Notes under the pieces: model-generated | Told to the model about the DNA's origin: nothing | Database searches by the model: none | Seen by the model: the letters and a program-made list of their open reading frames with translations, nothing else | Shown: positions 12,182-23,700 of the stretch, piece after piece | How the letters are laid out: every line of letters starts with the position of its first letter | How positions within the stretch are numbered: position 1 is the first letter of the stretch | Assembly (NCBI GenBank): GCA_030272155.1 | Contig: CP126197.1 | Coordinates: 124,001-188,000 of the forward strand | DNA length: 64,000 nt | Origin: Tetradesmus obliquus | Taxonomy: Eukaryota > Chlorophyta > Chlorophyceae > Sphaeropleales > Scenedesmaceae | Reading direction: 5' to 3' | Translations under genes and position numbers: made by a program

Positions 12182-13090
12182 CCACAGAGTCCATCACTGC
12201 TAGCCATACAAGCGGGACGCATCACGTCGTGCCACACATGGCGCTGATGTGCCACACATTGTGCTGCGCTTGGGACCTGCTGCCCCCTGGGGTGCCAATG
12301 ATCTGAGCCTGGCCAGCGCATGACGCGCACAGCTGCGGCCGCACGAGGGTTGCAGCCTACTGGCATGCAGCAGCAACAGCTGCGCAAAGTCCTCGCAGCG
12401 GTTGCACGGCGCATGTGCCCGGCGGCTGCATGCATGCCTGTTCATCACCACCAGGCTGTGTGCAGCGCATGCATGCAGGTGCCGCGAAATGCATATGCAT
12501 ATATGCTGCGCCACCTGGCGGCAGCACCATCTGATGGCGTCCGTTGCGGCATGTTTCCTTCACCGCACCATGTTGATGACAACAGCACGGGGGTGCCAAA
12601 AAAGGTTGCCTGCTGCAGACACTGAGGTGTGGATGCACACAACAACGTCCTGGCACTTCCAAATGTATGGCTGTGAGGGTCGACACAGCGCACGCCAATA
12701 CAGGCACACTGGAACACATCTGCCACTGTTGGCTTGGCGACGAAGTAATAGATATGCCCTGTTGTCGCACAATATGCTGCACAACCGCCAATGCAGTGAA
12801 GTGCAATAAAGCAGCCCCAAGCAGCTGCCATAGCACCGCGGCTGGGTGGCATACAGATGCGCGCAACTATGAATGCTAGTTGTAGGCCCACAGTGCAGCG
12901 CAGCAACTTGTGCCGCACAAGGCTCGGCCCATCGTGCCTGCTTGGCAGATGCACAGCCTGCCTGAACACATGGCACAGCAACAGCCGCCTGGCAACAACG
13001 CTGCAGTCGCCGCAGCAATACCAGCGTGCATGCTACACATGCCAGGCATCATGCTCACTATCAGGTGGTAGGTGCAGTGCAGTGCGCTCC
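12182..13090. other. Spacer with no resolved gene
   Basis: Several frames are open on the minus strand between about 12200 and 12980, with no family motif and no exon chain I could close. Palindromic GCATGC runs are frequent. The last 100 bases are the region downstream of the WD40 gene. Confidence 0.4.
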
Positions 13091-13445
13091 TTACAACATG
13101 TCAGCCACGCCGAATGTGCGCCTTTTGAGGCTGTCTATGCTGAAGCCCACGCAGCACGGCTCCAGCCCCACCCACAGCCGCCGGCCCTACACAAGCGCCA
13201 GCAGCAGCAGCAGCAGCAGCAGAGGCAGCAGCAGCAGCAGCAGTTGAGCACAGAGTAGTGATAATGGCAACATGCACACTGCCAGGTGATCTCCAAAAGG
13301 CATCTGACTAGCAGAGCGTCCATCTCAAGCGAAGCAACACAAGCGATAATACTGACAATCATGTGGATCACGGAGCGAACCGTTGCGCCCACCCATGCCT
13401 GCCATGCCAGCTGCCATGCCACTCCCGCCCAGCCCTGGCAGCAGC

Positions 13446-13479
<34 letters not shown>

Positions 13480-15188
13480 CTGGCCCACACTCACAGAGGG
13501 GCTGAACGCGAAGCCGCTCACGTCATTGTATGAGCAAGTGGTTCCACAACTGGCTACGACTACCTATATATAACCTCCTTAAGACTACATGCACAGCGGC
13601 ACTCACCGAAGGGCTGAACGCGATGCCGCTCACGTCCAGCGAGCGCAGCCCCGCGCCACCTCTGACAGCGCCACGCACCGCACCACCCAGCGCCAGCGCC
13701 TGCCCGCTGCCCCAGCGCCGTGCATCTAGCAAACTTATGCGCGCCTCGTGCTCAGCCACTGCCAGCAGGTCTAGGGGCGGGGCCGCCCACTTGACGCAGC
13801 GCGCAGCGGAGGGCAGCAGGCAGCGGGAGGCGCAGGCGCCGCTGCGCGCGTCCCACACTGCCACGGTGCCATCCTGCGTACAAAACAACGACAAATCACT
13901 ATGAGCATGTGACGCAACAACATGCACCAGCAACCTGGTTGAAGCATCTGCAGCTGAGCGGGCTGCGCCACGCACTGGTCACTGCTCTGTGCTAGATTAC
14001 ATGTGCTGTTCTCTAGTAGTGTGCGCACGCCAGCCGCGCCAATGCTGATGCTGCTTCCAGGCCTCAGCCTGTGCCCTGTACGGCCTCACTGACCTGTGCG
14101 CAGGCTGCGAAGCTGGTGCCGTGGTGGTTCCAGGCGCAGCACATGCCCACATCTGACGCCTCGGTGAAGGAGGTGCTGCTGGCGTAGCCTGAGGAGGCAG
14201 CAGCAACAGCAGCAGCAATTTGACGTTGTGTGGGGCTGCATTGTTAGGCGCAACAGCAGGCAGGCACGGACCACAGGCAGCAGCAGCCCATGGCAAGCCA
14301 CCTAGCCACTGACAGCAGCCCGCAGACAATGCGGAGCCAGCGGGGCTGCTGCTGCCTCAACACATGTCCCTTGATGTATCAGTCAAATGCTGCTCCTAAC
14401 ACAACTATTTGCAGTATGACGCGGAGTGCACCCTTGCCCCGTACCAAACAGCATGCGGCTGCACAACCTGGGAAGCAGCCACAGCAGTACAGCTGCAGCC
14501 CCACCTGTGGGTGTTGCATGATACAGCAATGTGGGGTTGCAGTCCCCCACTGCTACTAGGTGTTGTCCATCGGGTGACAGCGCAGCATAGTTGATGGGGC
14601 AGGGGCACCTGCATGCAGCACACACCAAAACATTCAGCAGACTCTATACAGCGTCCCCGTGCTGTGTTGCGCAAGAAGTCACACCAAGAGCGAGGCATCA
14701 AGCAAGCGCCACAACATCTGCCGCATATTTACTGCTGCCTTTTCATGCTGCTGCTGGCCAGGGCTGCTATTGGAACCACACAGCGCCTGCCGCCTGCCGC
14801 TGCTGCTGTGCCACCCGGCAGCCTCACCGTATGACTGTGACGGCGTCCATGCTGGGCAGCGCATACACCTTGATGCTGTTGTCATTGCAGCACACAAACA
14901 GCCGCACCTCGCCTGCAGCAGCAGCACCCACCAGCACCAAGCAGCAGCCAGCAGGTCAATGGTTGTTGTAAAGGTGCTTGCACATCTGTGCTTCTGGAAG
15001 AGCCAGTCCCCTGCTGAGCCACACAGGGCTGCCTGGCCAGCCTCCTGCCCTGTCCTGCCCCTGCCGCAGCAGAGCCCTCCGCCTCACCGCTGCTGTGCTG
15101 CGCTATGTGCAGCGCGTTGTTGACGGTGCTGCCCACGCTGCCCTTGAAGCACGCCTCGCCGGTAGACAGCTGCCGCACCTCCAGCTGC

Positions 15189-15238
<50 letters not shown>

Positions 15239-16259
15239 TGTGGTGCATGGGTGAAGGTTGCTACTCAAGAAAAGTAAACAGCTGTACAAGACGTGCCTTT
15301 GCCTGGAAGTGTGGCGCTGCCTCTGCTGTTGCTGCTGCTGCTGCTGCTGACGCTGCTGCTGCACAAGCTGCAGAGAACAGCTGCATGGACTGCCGGCAGC
15401 GGTGGCGTGGTTGGTCTAGCCGTTGCTGCCTCTGCAGCTGTACCATTCATACTAGGTGTGATGCTTGTGCTGACGCCGCTGCTGTGCCTGCCAACATCAA
15501 ACCCCCACCCCACGCGCACCTCTCCGTGTAGGCCGCCTGCTGCGAGGAAGCCTGCCCTGCTTGTCATGCTGTTGGCAGACCATCCTAGGTTGGTCACCAG
15601 CTTCGACTGAACACATGGCAGCAGTGCCAGCAGCAGCAGCAGCAGACGCAGCGGCGTCATCAGACAACATATGACAAGTGTGTGTGCAGACTGCGTCCAT
15701 GCACATGGAGGTGTGTCAGCGCCTGCAGCAACAGCTCCTGCAGCCTCGCAGGTGCCCCCAACGCTGCGCATCCAACCGCACACACCGCGTGCAGCTGCAA
15801 GGCATTGTTCCACAGCAGCAGGCTGTTGAACTTCTCGGGAGGCACTAGGAGCGGCTGGCACGTCTTTGCCAATACGTGACCATGTCACTGCTGCTGCTGC
15901 AGCCCGGCTGCAGTGCGCGGCCCACTGTGCCTCACATGCAGCAGCTGCCATTACTGGCAGCAGCAGGCAGTGCCAGCCTCGCACCTGCTTTGTGTCTGTG
16001 TTGAAGCTGTACACGCATGTGTCGTGTACACAATAGAACTCCTGCTCATTGTCTGCTGCTGATATCAGGTCGCGCAGCTGCCAGTGGTGGATGGAGGTGG
16101 GGCGCTCTGTGGCATGCAGCAGCAGTGCAAGCATACGTAGGGTCCAGCGCTGACGTAAGGTGACCACCAGCAGCTGCTTGCTGCCAGCCTTGCCTACATG
16201 TTGCAGCCCAATGCACTAGACCCATGCAGCAGCACCAACAGCAGCAGCTGGGACATTAT

Positions 16260-16291
<32 letters not shown>

Positions 16292-16391
16292 TGTCCTGCA
16301 TGCCTGCATGCATGCATGCACACTCACGGTATACTACGGGGTCCCCTTGAGTGAAGGTTGCTTCCTCGAGGCAGTCTGTGTAAGCGGACAT
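13091..16391 (-). CDS. WD40-repeat protein of the plant transducin-like At1g78070/At1g36070 family
   Basis: Ten exons, listed in coding order: 16328-16391, 15985-16106, 15786-15854, 15520-15606, 15088-15184, 14828-14912, 14505-14608, 14094-14188, 13607-13873, 13091-13186. The frame gives 361 residues from MSAYTDCLEEATFTQGDPVV. Recognisable blocks, in order, are HHWQLRDLISAADNEQEFYC, GFLAAGGLHGEV, GSVGSTVNNALHIA, RLFVCCNDNSIKVYALP, INYAALSPDGQHLVAVGD, a Trp-containing block, DGTVAVWDARSG (from residue 242) and SGIAFSPS, closing with GRRLWVGLEPCCVGFSIDSL. This order matches my memory of the Arabidopsis proteins. The family is a beta-propeller scaffold of unknown biochemical role. A short extra exon may lie in the intron at 14189-14504, where plant relatives have a few more residues. 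The TGTAA overlapping the stop is the nearest polyadenylation-like motif. Confidence 0.87.
13488..13526 (-). repeat. Duplicate of the donor end of WD40 exon 9
   Basis: Read on the minus strand, this intron segment repeats the last codons of exon 9 (DVSGFAFSPS against DVSGIAFSPS) together with a GTGAGT donor. The true exon end is at 13607. The copy lies about 100 bases downstream in the intron and has several substitutions. Confidence 0.85.
15191..15238 (-). repeat. Triplet repeat next to a WD40 acceptor
   Basis: Sixteen AGC triplets on the plus strand, so CTG on the coding strand, directly preceding the acceptor of exon 5 (exon high end 15184). Confidence 0.93.
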
Positions 16392-17047
16392 GTCCGATCG
16401 ACGAGAGAGGATGACCTGTACAGTGAAGAAAGCTTGAACTCTGTAGGATCCGCTTGCATACGACGGCCTGTAAAACGATGATAAGGTACGGATGAACGGC
16501 CAGGAGTGCCACGATCGGCGGAGCACTCATTCTGTCTGGCTCTTCCGTTGGCCTGACCCGTCCAAACCCTTGTGCAGGGTTGAGGGTGTACTGCCAACAA
16601 CAGTGGTGGTTTGCGGTACAGGTGAAAAGTTTACTGATGCTGTACACTCAGCAGTCATGCACAGGTGTGGGCAACTGCTGCTGCTGAGCTCCAGTTGCAG
16701 CTGAGGCTCATGCGCAGGCTGGTGTGCAGGCACACCTTGGGTGATCAACAAGCAAGTTGCTGGCAACGACCTTCGTTGACCCTTGCAACAATGTGCAATG
16801 AAGCGGTAGGTGGCCCACCCCAAGCACCAACAGCGGGAGCTACCAGCTGCCAGGTGTGGTCCACATCACCAGCTGTTGTGTTTTACGTTGGCACTGCTGT
16901 GTGAGGGTTGATGTCTGACCTGCGGGAGGGCACAGCTGTTCTTTGGCCAGCATCTGCACTGGCAGCGGCAAGCCCGCCTTGCCAGCAGCAATGCTCATCC
17001 TGATTCAAGCAGTGTCTCTGAAGGTGGCTTGTACTGTAACATTCCAG

Positions 17048-17473
17048 TCAACCCCGCTTTGACCGCAGTTGACCGCGGCAGTGGCACAGCTGTGCTGCAC
17101 CACGGCATTGGCAACGGCAAGGGCTTGCTGCCCTGCATCGGGTGATTTCTACCATGGTCAAAAGTACCGCTGCGCTTGAATTCAAATGTCTGTCCACAAT
17201 CATCTTGGTGTCAGTGTCCGGGCGGCCCGCCTCCAGTGGCCAGACGCGATTGTACACATGTCCTGGGTTGTCTGTCTCGGCGCCCGTCGCAGCATCTTAT
17301 GCCACGCCTGGCTCTACCTGCAAAATGCAACAACTGTCACTAATCTGCAAGAAAGCCCGACCTCACCGTCCTGGACGTGGGTCCCACTGAGCCTCAGGGT
17401 ACTGCTACTGCTGTTGTTACTCACGCTCAGCACCACTGAGCAGTTTTGGCAGAGAGACGTCGCCGTTCTCCAT
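17048..17473 (-). CDS. Weak candidate: small two-exon gene
   Basis: Exon 17425-17473 begins MENGDVSLPKLLSGAE and ends at a GTGAGT donor in phase 1. Exon 17048-17295, after the acceptor-like ataag, continues in frame for 83 codons with a well-composed stretch (HVYNRVWPLEAGRPDTDTK) before becoming Cys/Arg-rich up to the stop. The total would be 98 residues. The end is doubtful and a further intron is likely. I do not recognise the family. The region immediately 5' (17474-17692) is also open and contains QHEQINDWCEQYIDTK, so the start may be further upstream. Confidence 0.28.
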
Positions 17474-17713
17474 TATTTAGTGTCAATATACTGCTCGCAC
17501 CAGTCGTTTATCTGCTCGTGCTGCTGAAGCGCGGTTCTGGTCTCTTGTTTGGAGGAGAATGTGCCCTCCTTCTTCAGGAAAACGGTGCTTGATCAACTGC
17601 AACGACAAGAGAACATGTATGCAAACATCGTACCTCTTGTAGTTCAATTGGAGCAGCTGCCTTGACCTGAAGGGCCCTGGACAGATAGGCAAGGCACATC
17701 AAGCAAAGTAGTG

Positions 17714-20700
17714 ATGTGGAACTTCAACAACGTTGCAAGCAGAGCTACAAGACTTGCAACAACACTTATTGAAGCAGCAGGAGATTACGGCAACGAGGAG
17801 GTAGGCGCTGCCAGCGGTTGCAACCCTTGCCAACCACCATTGGCGTGGCTGCTTTACACGATCTGACCTCTACGTGCCTATCAATATACTTCTACAGGAT
17901 GCTGCAAATCAGGAAAAGCGGGCGTCAGGCGGCGTGTACAGCCCCACCAGCAGCAGGTGACTGCAGACAGCAGCAACAGCAGCAGCAGCAGCACCTGACA
18001 TCATCGTCTTGCTTCCTTCAATTTTGCACCATGCCTGACCTTTGCTCCTTCATCACATCTAAACTCTTCGCCCTCTTCTCAAGCAAACGCTTATTCAGGT
18101 TTTCTGTGTCTGCCTGTCATCCTTGTCCTTGCCAGGGCCAGCCAAGAGGCCCATGGCATGCAGCCCAGGCCAAGCGCCGAGCACAGCAGCCAGCAGCAGC
18201 AGCACCACCACCACCACCATGCTGACATCTGGTCGCAGCAGTACCACACGTCACCGACAGACGCGCCATCAGAGCAGCAGGTGCAGCAGCAACTGCAGCA
18301 CCCAGAGCCGCAGCAAGGAGCACCGCAGGAGCAGCAGCAACAGCAGCAGCAGATGATGCCGCCTGACACTGGAGAGCTGCAGCTTGGACCTGAGCAGCAG
18401 CTGACAACAGTTGACCTGCAACAGGAGCAGCAGCAGCATCCTGGCTTGGAGCAGCAGCAGCAGCAGGACCCTCAGCAGCAGCAGGCTGCTTGGGCCTACC
18501 AGCAGCAGTACCAGCAGGGCTACTACGGCCAGCAGCAGGACGGGCAGGCAGGCTACAGCCAGGAGGGGTACCCAGGGCAGCAGCAGCAGCAGGGCTATGA
18601 GGCCTACTACCAGCAGCAGCAGCAGCAAGCTGGCGTGCCTGGGTATGAGCAGCAGGGGTACGATCAACAGCAGCAAGCCGCTGCCTACTACCAACAGCAG
18701 GGCTACCCAGGTTATGAGCAGCAGCAGCAGTGGCAGTATGGATACGAGCAGCAGCAGGCATACCCTTACTCGCAGGAACAGCAAGCGTACGAGCAGCAAG
18801 CCCAGCAGCAGCTGCAGCAGCAGCCAGGTTATGCCGACCAAAGTGCCACGTATGATCAGCAGCAGCAAGAGCAGCAACAGCAGCAGTCACAGCAGCAGCA
18901 ACCGCAAGAGCAGCAGCGCAGCCGCAAGCGTGGTGGCTGGCTGTCTGGTGGCGCTGTGAACGTGCTGACGGGTGCCACAGCAGTGGGGCGCACCTACCTG
19001 GAGAAGATCGCCGCAAACGTCACGGGCGCTGAGGAGGTACGCACTCAAGGGCAGCCGAGCACAATGGCTGCATGAGGGTTTGGCTGCTGCTGCTATAGGC
19101 ATCAGCTGCATTTGGCACGCACACAGTGGCTGCGGCAGGCGAGGGTTCAGCAGCAGCTGCGCATGCAGCGACCGCCCATCACCATCTGATGTGCTGCTGC
19201 CAAGCTCAAGGACTGCTTGTCTGCAAGTTACAACAAGTGGCCGCATCATATTCGGGCTCATCAGCATGCTGACTTGACTTGATGGCTGCCGTCCTGCCTG
19301 CAGGCTGAGCAGGCGGCTGGTGTTGAGCTCAGCCGGCTGCGGGAGCAGCTGGCGCGGCTCAAGGCGCAGGCTGTAGCAGACAGCGAGGCACGGGAGGAGG
19401 AGGTTGCAGGCCTCACTGCAGCAGTGGAGCGGCTCAAGCAGGAGAATGACGCACTGCGCCAGCAGCAGCAGCAGCAGCAGCAGGCGGCTGCAGGATATGC
19501 GGCTGGGCCAGCAGCTGCAGCTGGCATGCTTGCAAATGTGCAGCGCAGCGACAGCACCTCCGGCGGCGGCGGCTTCGCAGGCCCCGGCACGCCTAATCCT
19601 TTAGCTGGCACTAGCATTGCCGGGAATGCTGCTGCTGCTGTGGCGGCGGCTGTGGTGGCGAGCGCTGCTGCTGCTGCAGCGGGCGTGAGCGAGGAGGCTG
19701 TGGGGCAGCGGGAGGCAGCGCTGCGGCGGCAGTTTGGAGCCAAGCTGAAGGCGCTGCAGGCGCAGCTGGATGAGAAGGATGCGGCACTGCAGGCGGCACT
19801 TGCAGCAGCAGCAGCCACAGCCACCGGCACTGATGCAGCAGCACCTGGCGATGATGGTGCAGTATCCGCAGCAGTGGCAGTGGCCGCTGGAGGTGCGGCT
19901 GACAGTGGTGATGCAGAGAAGCAGCAGCTGCAGCAGCTTGTACATGAGCTGCAGCAGCAACTCCAGCAGGCACAGGCAGATGCCAAGCAGCAGCAGCAGC
20001 AGCAGGTAGAGCTGCTGAGTGAACAGCCACCTCAAGAGACTGAGCAGCAGCAGCAGCAGCAGCAGGCGCTTGTGGAAGTGCAACAGCAGCTGCATGAGTG
20101 CCAGCAGCAGCTGGAGGCGTCGCAGCAGCAGGTTGTCCGCTACAAGCAGCAGCTGGAGGAGGCGTACCAGCAGCTCGTTGACTCACAGCAGCAGGCTGCT
20201 GACCTGCAGTCCCAGCTGGCAGCAGCGCAGGGTGAGCTGCAGGAGGCGCAGCAGCAGCTGGCTGCAGCAGCGCAGGCAGAGGTGCAGGCATGGGGTGAGG
20301 CAGGCGAGCAGGCAGCTGCTGATGCTGCAGGGCTAGGGCCGGCTGCTGCCTTGCAGCAACAGCAGCAGAAGTATGAGGCAGCGCTGGCAGAGCTGCAGCA
20401 GCAGCTGGCTGTGGCGCAAGAGGAGCTGCAGCAGCTGTGGCAGCAGCAGCAGCAGCGAGGGGAGCAGCAGCAGCAGCAGCAGGCGGGTGATGAAGATGAT
20501 GCCAATTCCATTGAGCGGGCAGTGGCACAGGCTGAGCTGCAGCAACTGCGGCAGCAACTAGAAGAGCAGCAGCAGCAGCAGGTGGTGGACCATGCAGCTG
20601 CTGAGGAGCTGCAGCAGCAGCTAGCAGCAGCACAGGAGGAGCTACAGCGGTTGCGGCATCAGCAAGATCGGCAGCAGCCGCATGCGGGTGAGAGTGAGCC

Positions 20701-23700
20701 GTCTGATGCTGCTGTTGAGGAGTTGAGGGCGCAGCTGGCAGCAGCGCAGCGCGAGCTGCAGCTCTCGCAGCTGCAGCAGCTGCACGACACCAGCCAGCAG
20801 CAGCACAGCGCAGAGCGCGAGCGTGAGCTGCAAGAGCAGCTGCAGCAGGCGCAGCAGCAGCTGGCTGAGCAGCAGGCCCAAGCAGGCGCTGAGTCAGAGG
20901 TACAGCAGCAGCTGCAGGAGCTGCAGCAGCAGCTGGCTGCTGCCAATGAAGCCCTAGCTGCAGCACAGGGTGCTGACCAGCAAGCCGCTGAGGCGCAGCA
21001 GCTGAATGATGGAAACATTGATGGTGCTGCTGATGTTGCTGAGCTGAGGGCGCAGCTGGCAGCAGCGCAGCAGCAGCTGCAGGAGGCTGGCGATGCTGCT
21101 GACATGCTGGCTGAGCTGGAGGCTGAGCTGTCTGCTGCCAACGATGAAAACACAAAGCTGGAGGCACAGGTGCTGCAGCTGCAGGAGCAGCTGGCGCAGC
21201 TCCAGGCGCAGCTCGAACAGCAGCAGCAGCAGAGTGCAGCAGACAGCGCCAGTGCCCTGGAGTCTGCTGCGTCTGTCAGTAGCCCCCGCGGCTTGAGTAG
21301 TGCTGCCTCAGAGCACCAGCTAGTGCTGCAGCTGCAGGGCCAGGTGGCAGCGCTGCAGCAGCTGGAGGCCAGTGCTGAGGAGGCGGCTAGCGTGAGTCAG
21401 CAGCTGGCGGCGGCTGGCAGTGATGCCGAGCTGCTGCAGCAGCTGCATGAGGCGCTCGAGGCTGCTGCTGCCGCAGCGGCGCAGGTGGAGCAGCTGACTG
21501 CTGACGTGGCAGCGCGGGATGCCTTCTGGATAGAGCAGGTGGAGGAGCTGCGCCAGCAGCAGCAGCAGCAGCAAGGCAGTAACAACCAGCAGCCGGAGCC
21601 TTCAATGGATGCTGGACAAAGCAGCACTGAAGCTGCCGCAGGCTTGCAGGAGCTGCAGCAGCAGCTGGCAGCTGCGCAGGCTGCTGCAGCTGCAGCAGAG
21701 CAGCAGGTGGCTGAGCTGTCGCTGCAGCTGGCAGCCGCGCAGGCTGCTGCGCTGCCTGTTGGTGAGCGCGAGGCTGCTGCAGCAGAAAAAGAGGCGCAGC
21801 TGGGCAGCTGGTACCAGCAGCTGGAGGCCTACTCGCAGCAGCTGTCAGCGCGGGAGGCGTGGGTGGTGGAGCAGCAGCAGACCATCACACAGCAGCAGCA
21901 GCAGCAGCAGAGCGATCCAGGCGTGGCTGCTGACCAAGCAGCAGCATCGCCAGCTGCAGCAGCAGCCACTCCCAGTGCTGGGGATGGCTCAACAGAGCAG
22001 CAGCTGCAGGAGCAGCTGATGGAGGCTGCTGAGAATGCAGCACTGGCCCAGCAGCAGCTCGCTGCACTGCAGCAACAGTACAGGGAGCAGGATGCAGCGC
22101 TGCAGGAGCAGCAGGCAGCAGCTGCTGCAGCTGCAGAGCAGGCAGCAGCTGCTGCAGCTGCAGAGCAGGCAGCAGCTGCTGCAGCTGCAGAGCAGGCAGC
22201 AGCGCTTCAGCAGCAGATGGAGCTGCTGCAGCAGCAGCATGGCGAGGTGCTGGCAGCGTGGCAGCAGCGGCTGGAGGAGGCTGATGCAGCAGCACTGGCA
22301 GCGCAGCAGCAGGTGCAGCAGCTGCAGCAGGCTGCCGGGGCAGCAGACGAGCTTGCCGCAGCTCAGGCGCAGCTGCAGGAGCAGCAGGCCAGGGTGGGTG
22401 AGCTGCAGCAGCAGCTGCAGCAGCAGCAAGAGGCTACAACTGCTGCAGAGGCGCAGGTAGCAGCGCTGCAGCAGCAGCTGCAGGACGAGCGAGCCAGCTT
22501 TGCGGCGACTGAGGCGCAGCGGGATGCAGCCTGGCAGCAGCACGTGGACCAAAGCGTGGCAGCTGCCGCAGCAGAAGCCGCTGCGGCTGCACAGCAGCAG
22601 CTACAGGAGGCCGCGGCAGCAGCACGGCAGGCACAACAGGTGCTGCAGCAGCAGCTTGATGCAGCGCAGCAGGAGCTGGAGGGTCAGGTGCGGCTGGTGG
22701 CAGCGCTGCAGCAGCAGCTGGAGGGGCAGCAGGGGTCGGCTGGAGATCTCGCCGTGACGCTGCAGCAGGTGCGGCTGCTGGCCTGGGGGTTTTGTTGCAT
22801 TCGGCATGTGGAATGGCTGTTGTGCATTGCTGTGTTAACAGTGGGCCCCGCGGCGTCCTGGTCGCCGCTGCTGCGCTTCCCTGCTGATGATGATGTATGC
22901 GGTGCTTCTTGTATGCTTCTGGTCTTGGTGTACATTGTGAGCAAGCAAGGGCTCGATGCTGGCTGACATCAGCAGCTGCCTGGTCAGCAGCTCACCAACG
23001 TTGTGATGATGTATGTTGCTGCCCTGCAGGAGCTGTCTGCAGCAAGCAGCGAGGTGCAAGCCCTGCAGCAGCAGCTGGCGGCAGCACACGAAGCTGCAGC
23101 AGCCCAGGCAGCAGAGCTGGCAGCAGCCCGTGAGGCTGCCACTACTGCCCAAGCGGCTGCCACTATTGCGGTCACTGCAGCTGGTACTGGCAGTGATGCA
23201 GCTCCAGCAACAGCTGAGGTGTCAGGCCTGCGTGCTGAGCTGGCGCAGCTGTCACAGCAGCTACAGCAGCTGCAGGAGGAGCATGCTGCTGTGGTTGCGG
23301 AGCGGTACGGCTTGCTGCAGCAGGTGCGGTTGCTGCTCAGGTTGCGTGGCTGCGTTCACTGGGCTGAGAGTGTGCGTGTGTTAGCGTGCCTGCTTGTCGA
23401 GCTTCATGCTAAAACCTGCTTGCTGGTACGCTCCACTTTGCTGTCACCCACTTTGATTTAGCTGCTTGGCTGACCCGTGCGCTGCTGTGTGCCGCTTGGT
23501 GTGCTGCCAGGTGTCTGCATTTTCTGCGGAGCTGGAGCAGCTGCAGCAGCAGCTGGCTGAGCAGCAGGCCACGCTGCAGGAGCAGCAGCTGCAGCTGCAG
23601 GGCCACTCCTTTGAGGCAGCCGCACTGGCCCACCAGGTGGAGGAGCAGCTCAGCCAGCAGCTGCAGCAGCAGGCACAGCGCTGCGCCGAGCTGGAGCAGC

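Noticed and set aside
14189-14504. An extra small WD40 exon reading RWLRIVCGLLS
   Set aside because: Relatives have a few residues here, but the exon borders are ambiguous and the direct junction is already in phase.
19611-21167. A 518-residue open frame on the minus strand opposite the golgin rod
   Set aside because: It is the antisense of CAG-rich coiled-coil DNA, which opens all frames. Its composition is Ala/Pro/Gln/His with no motif, and the plus-strand exons are phase-consistent.
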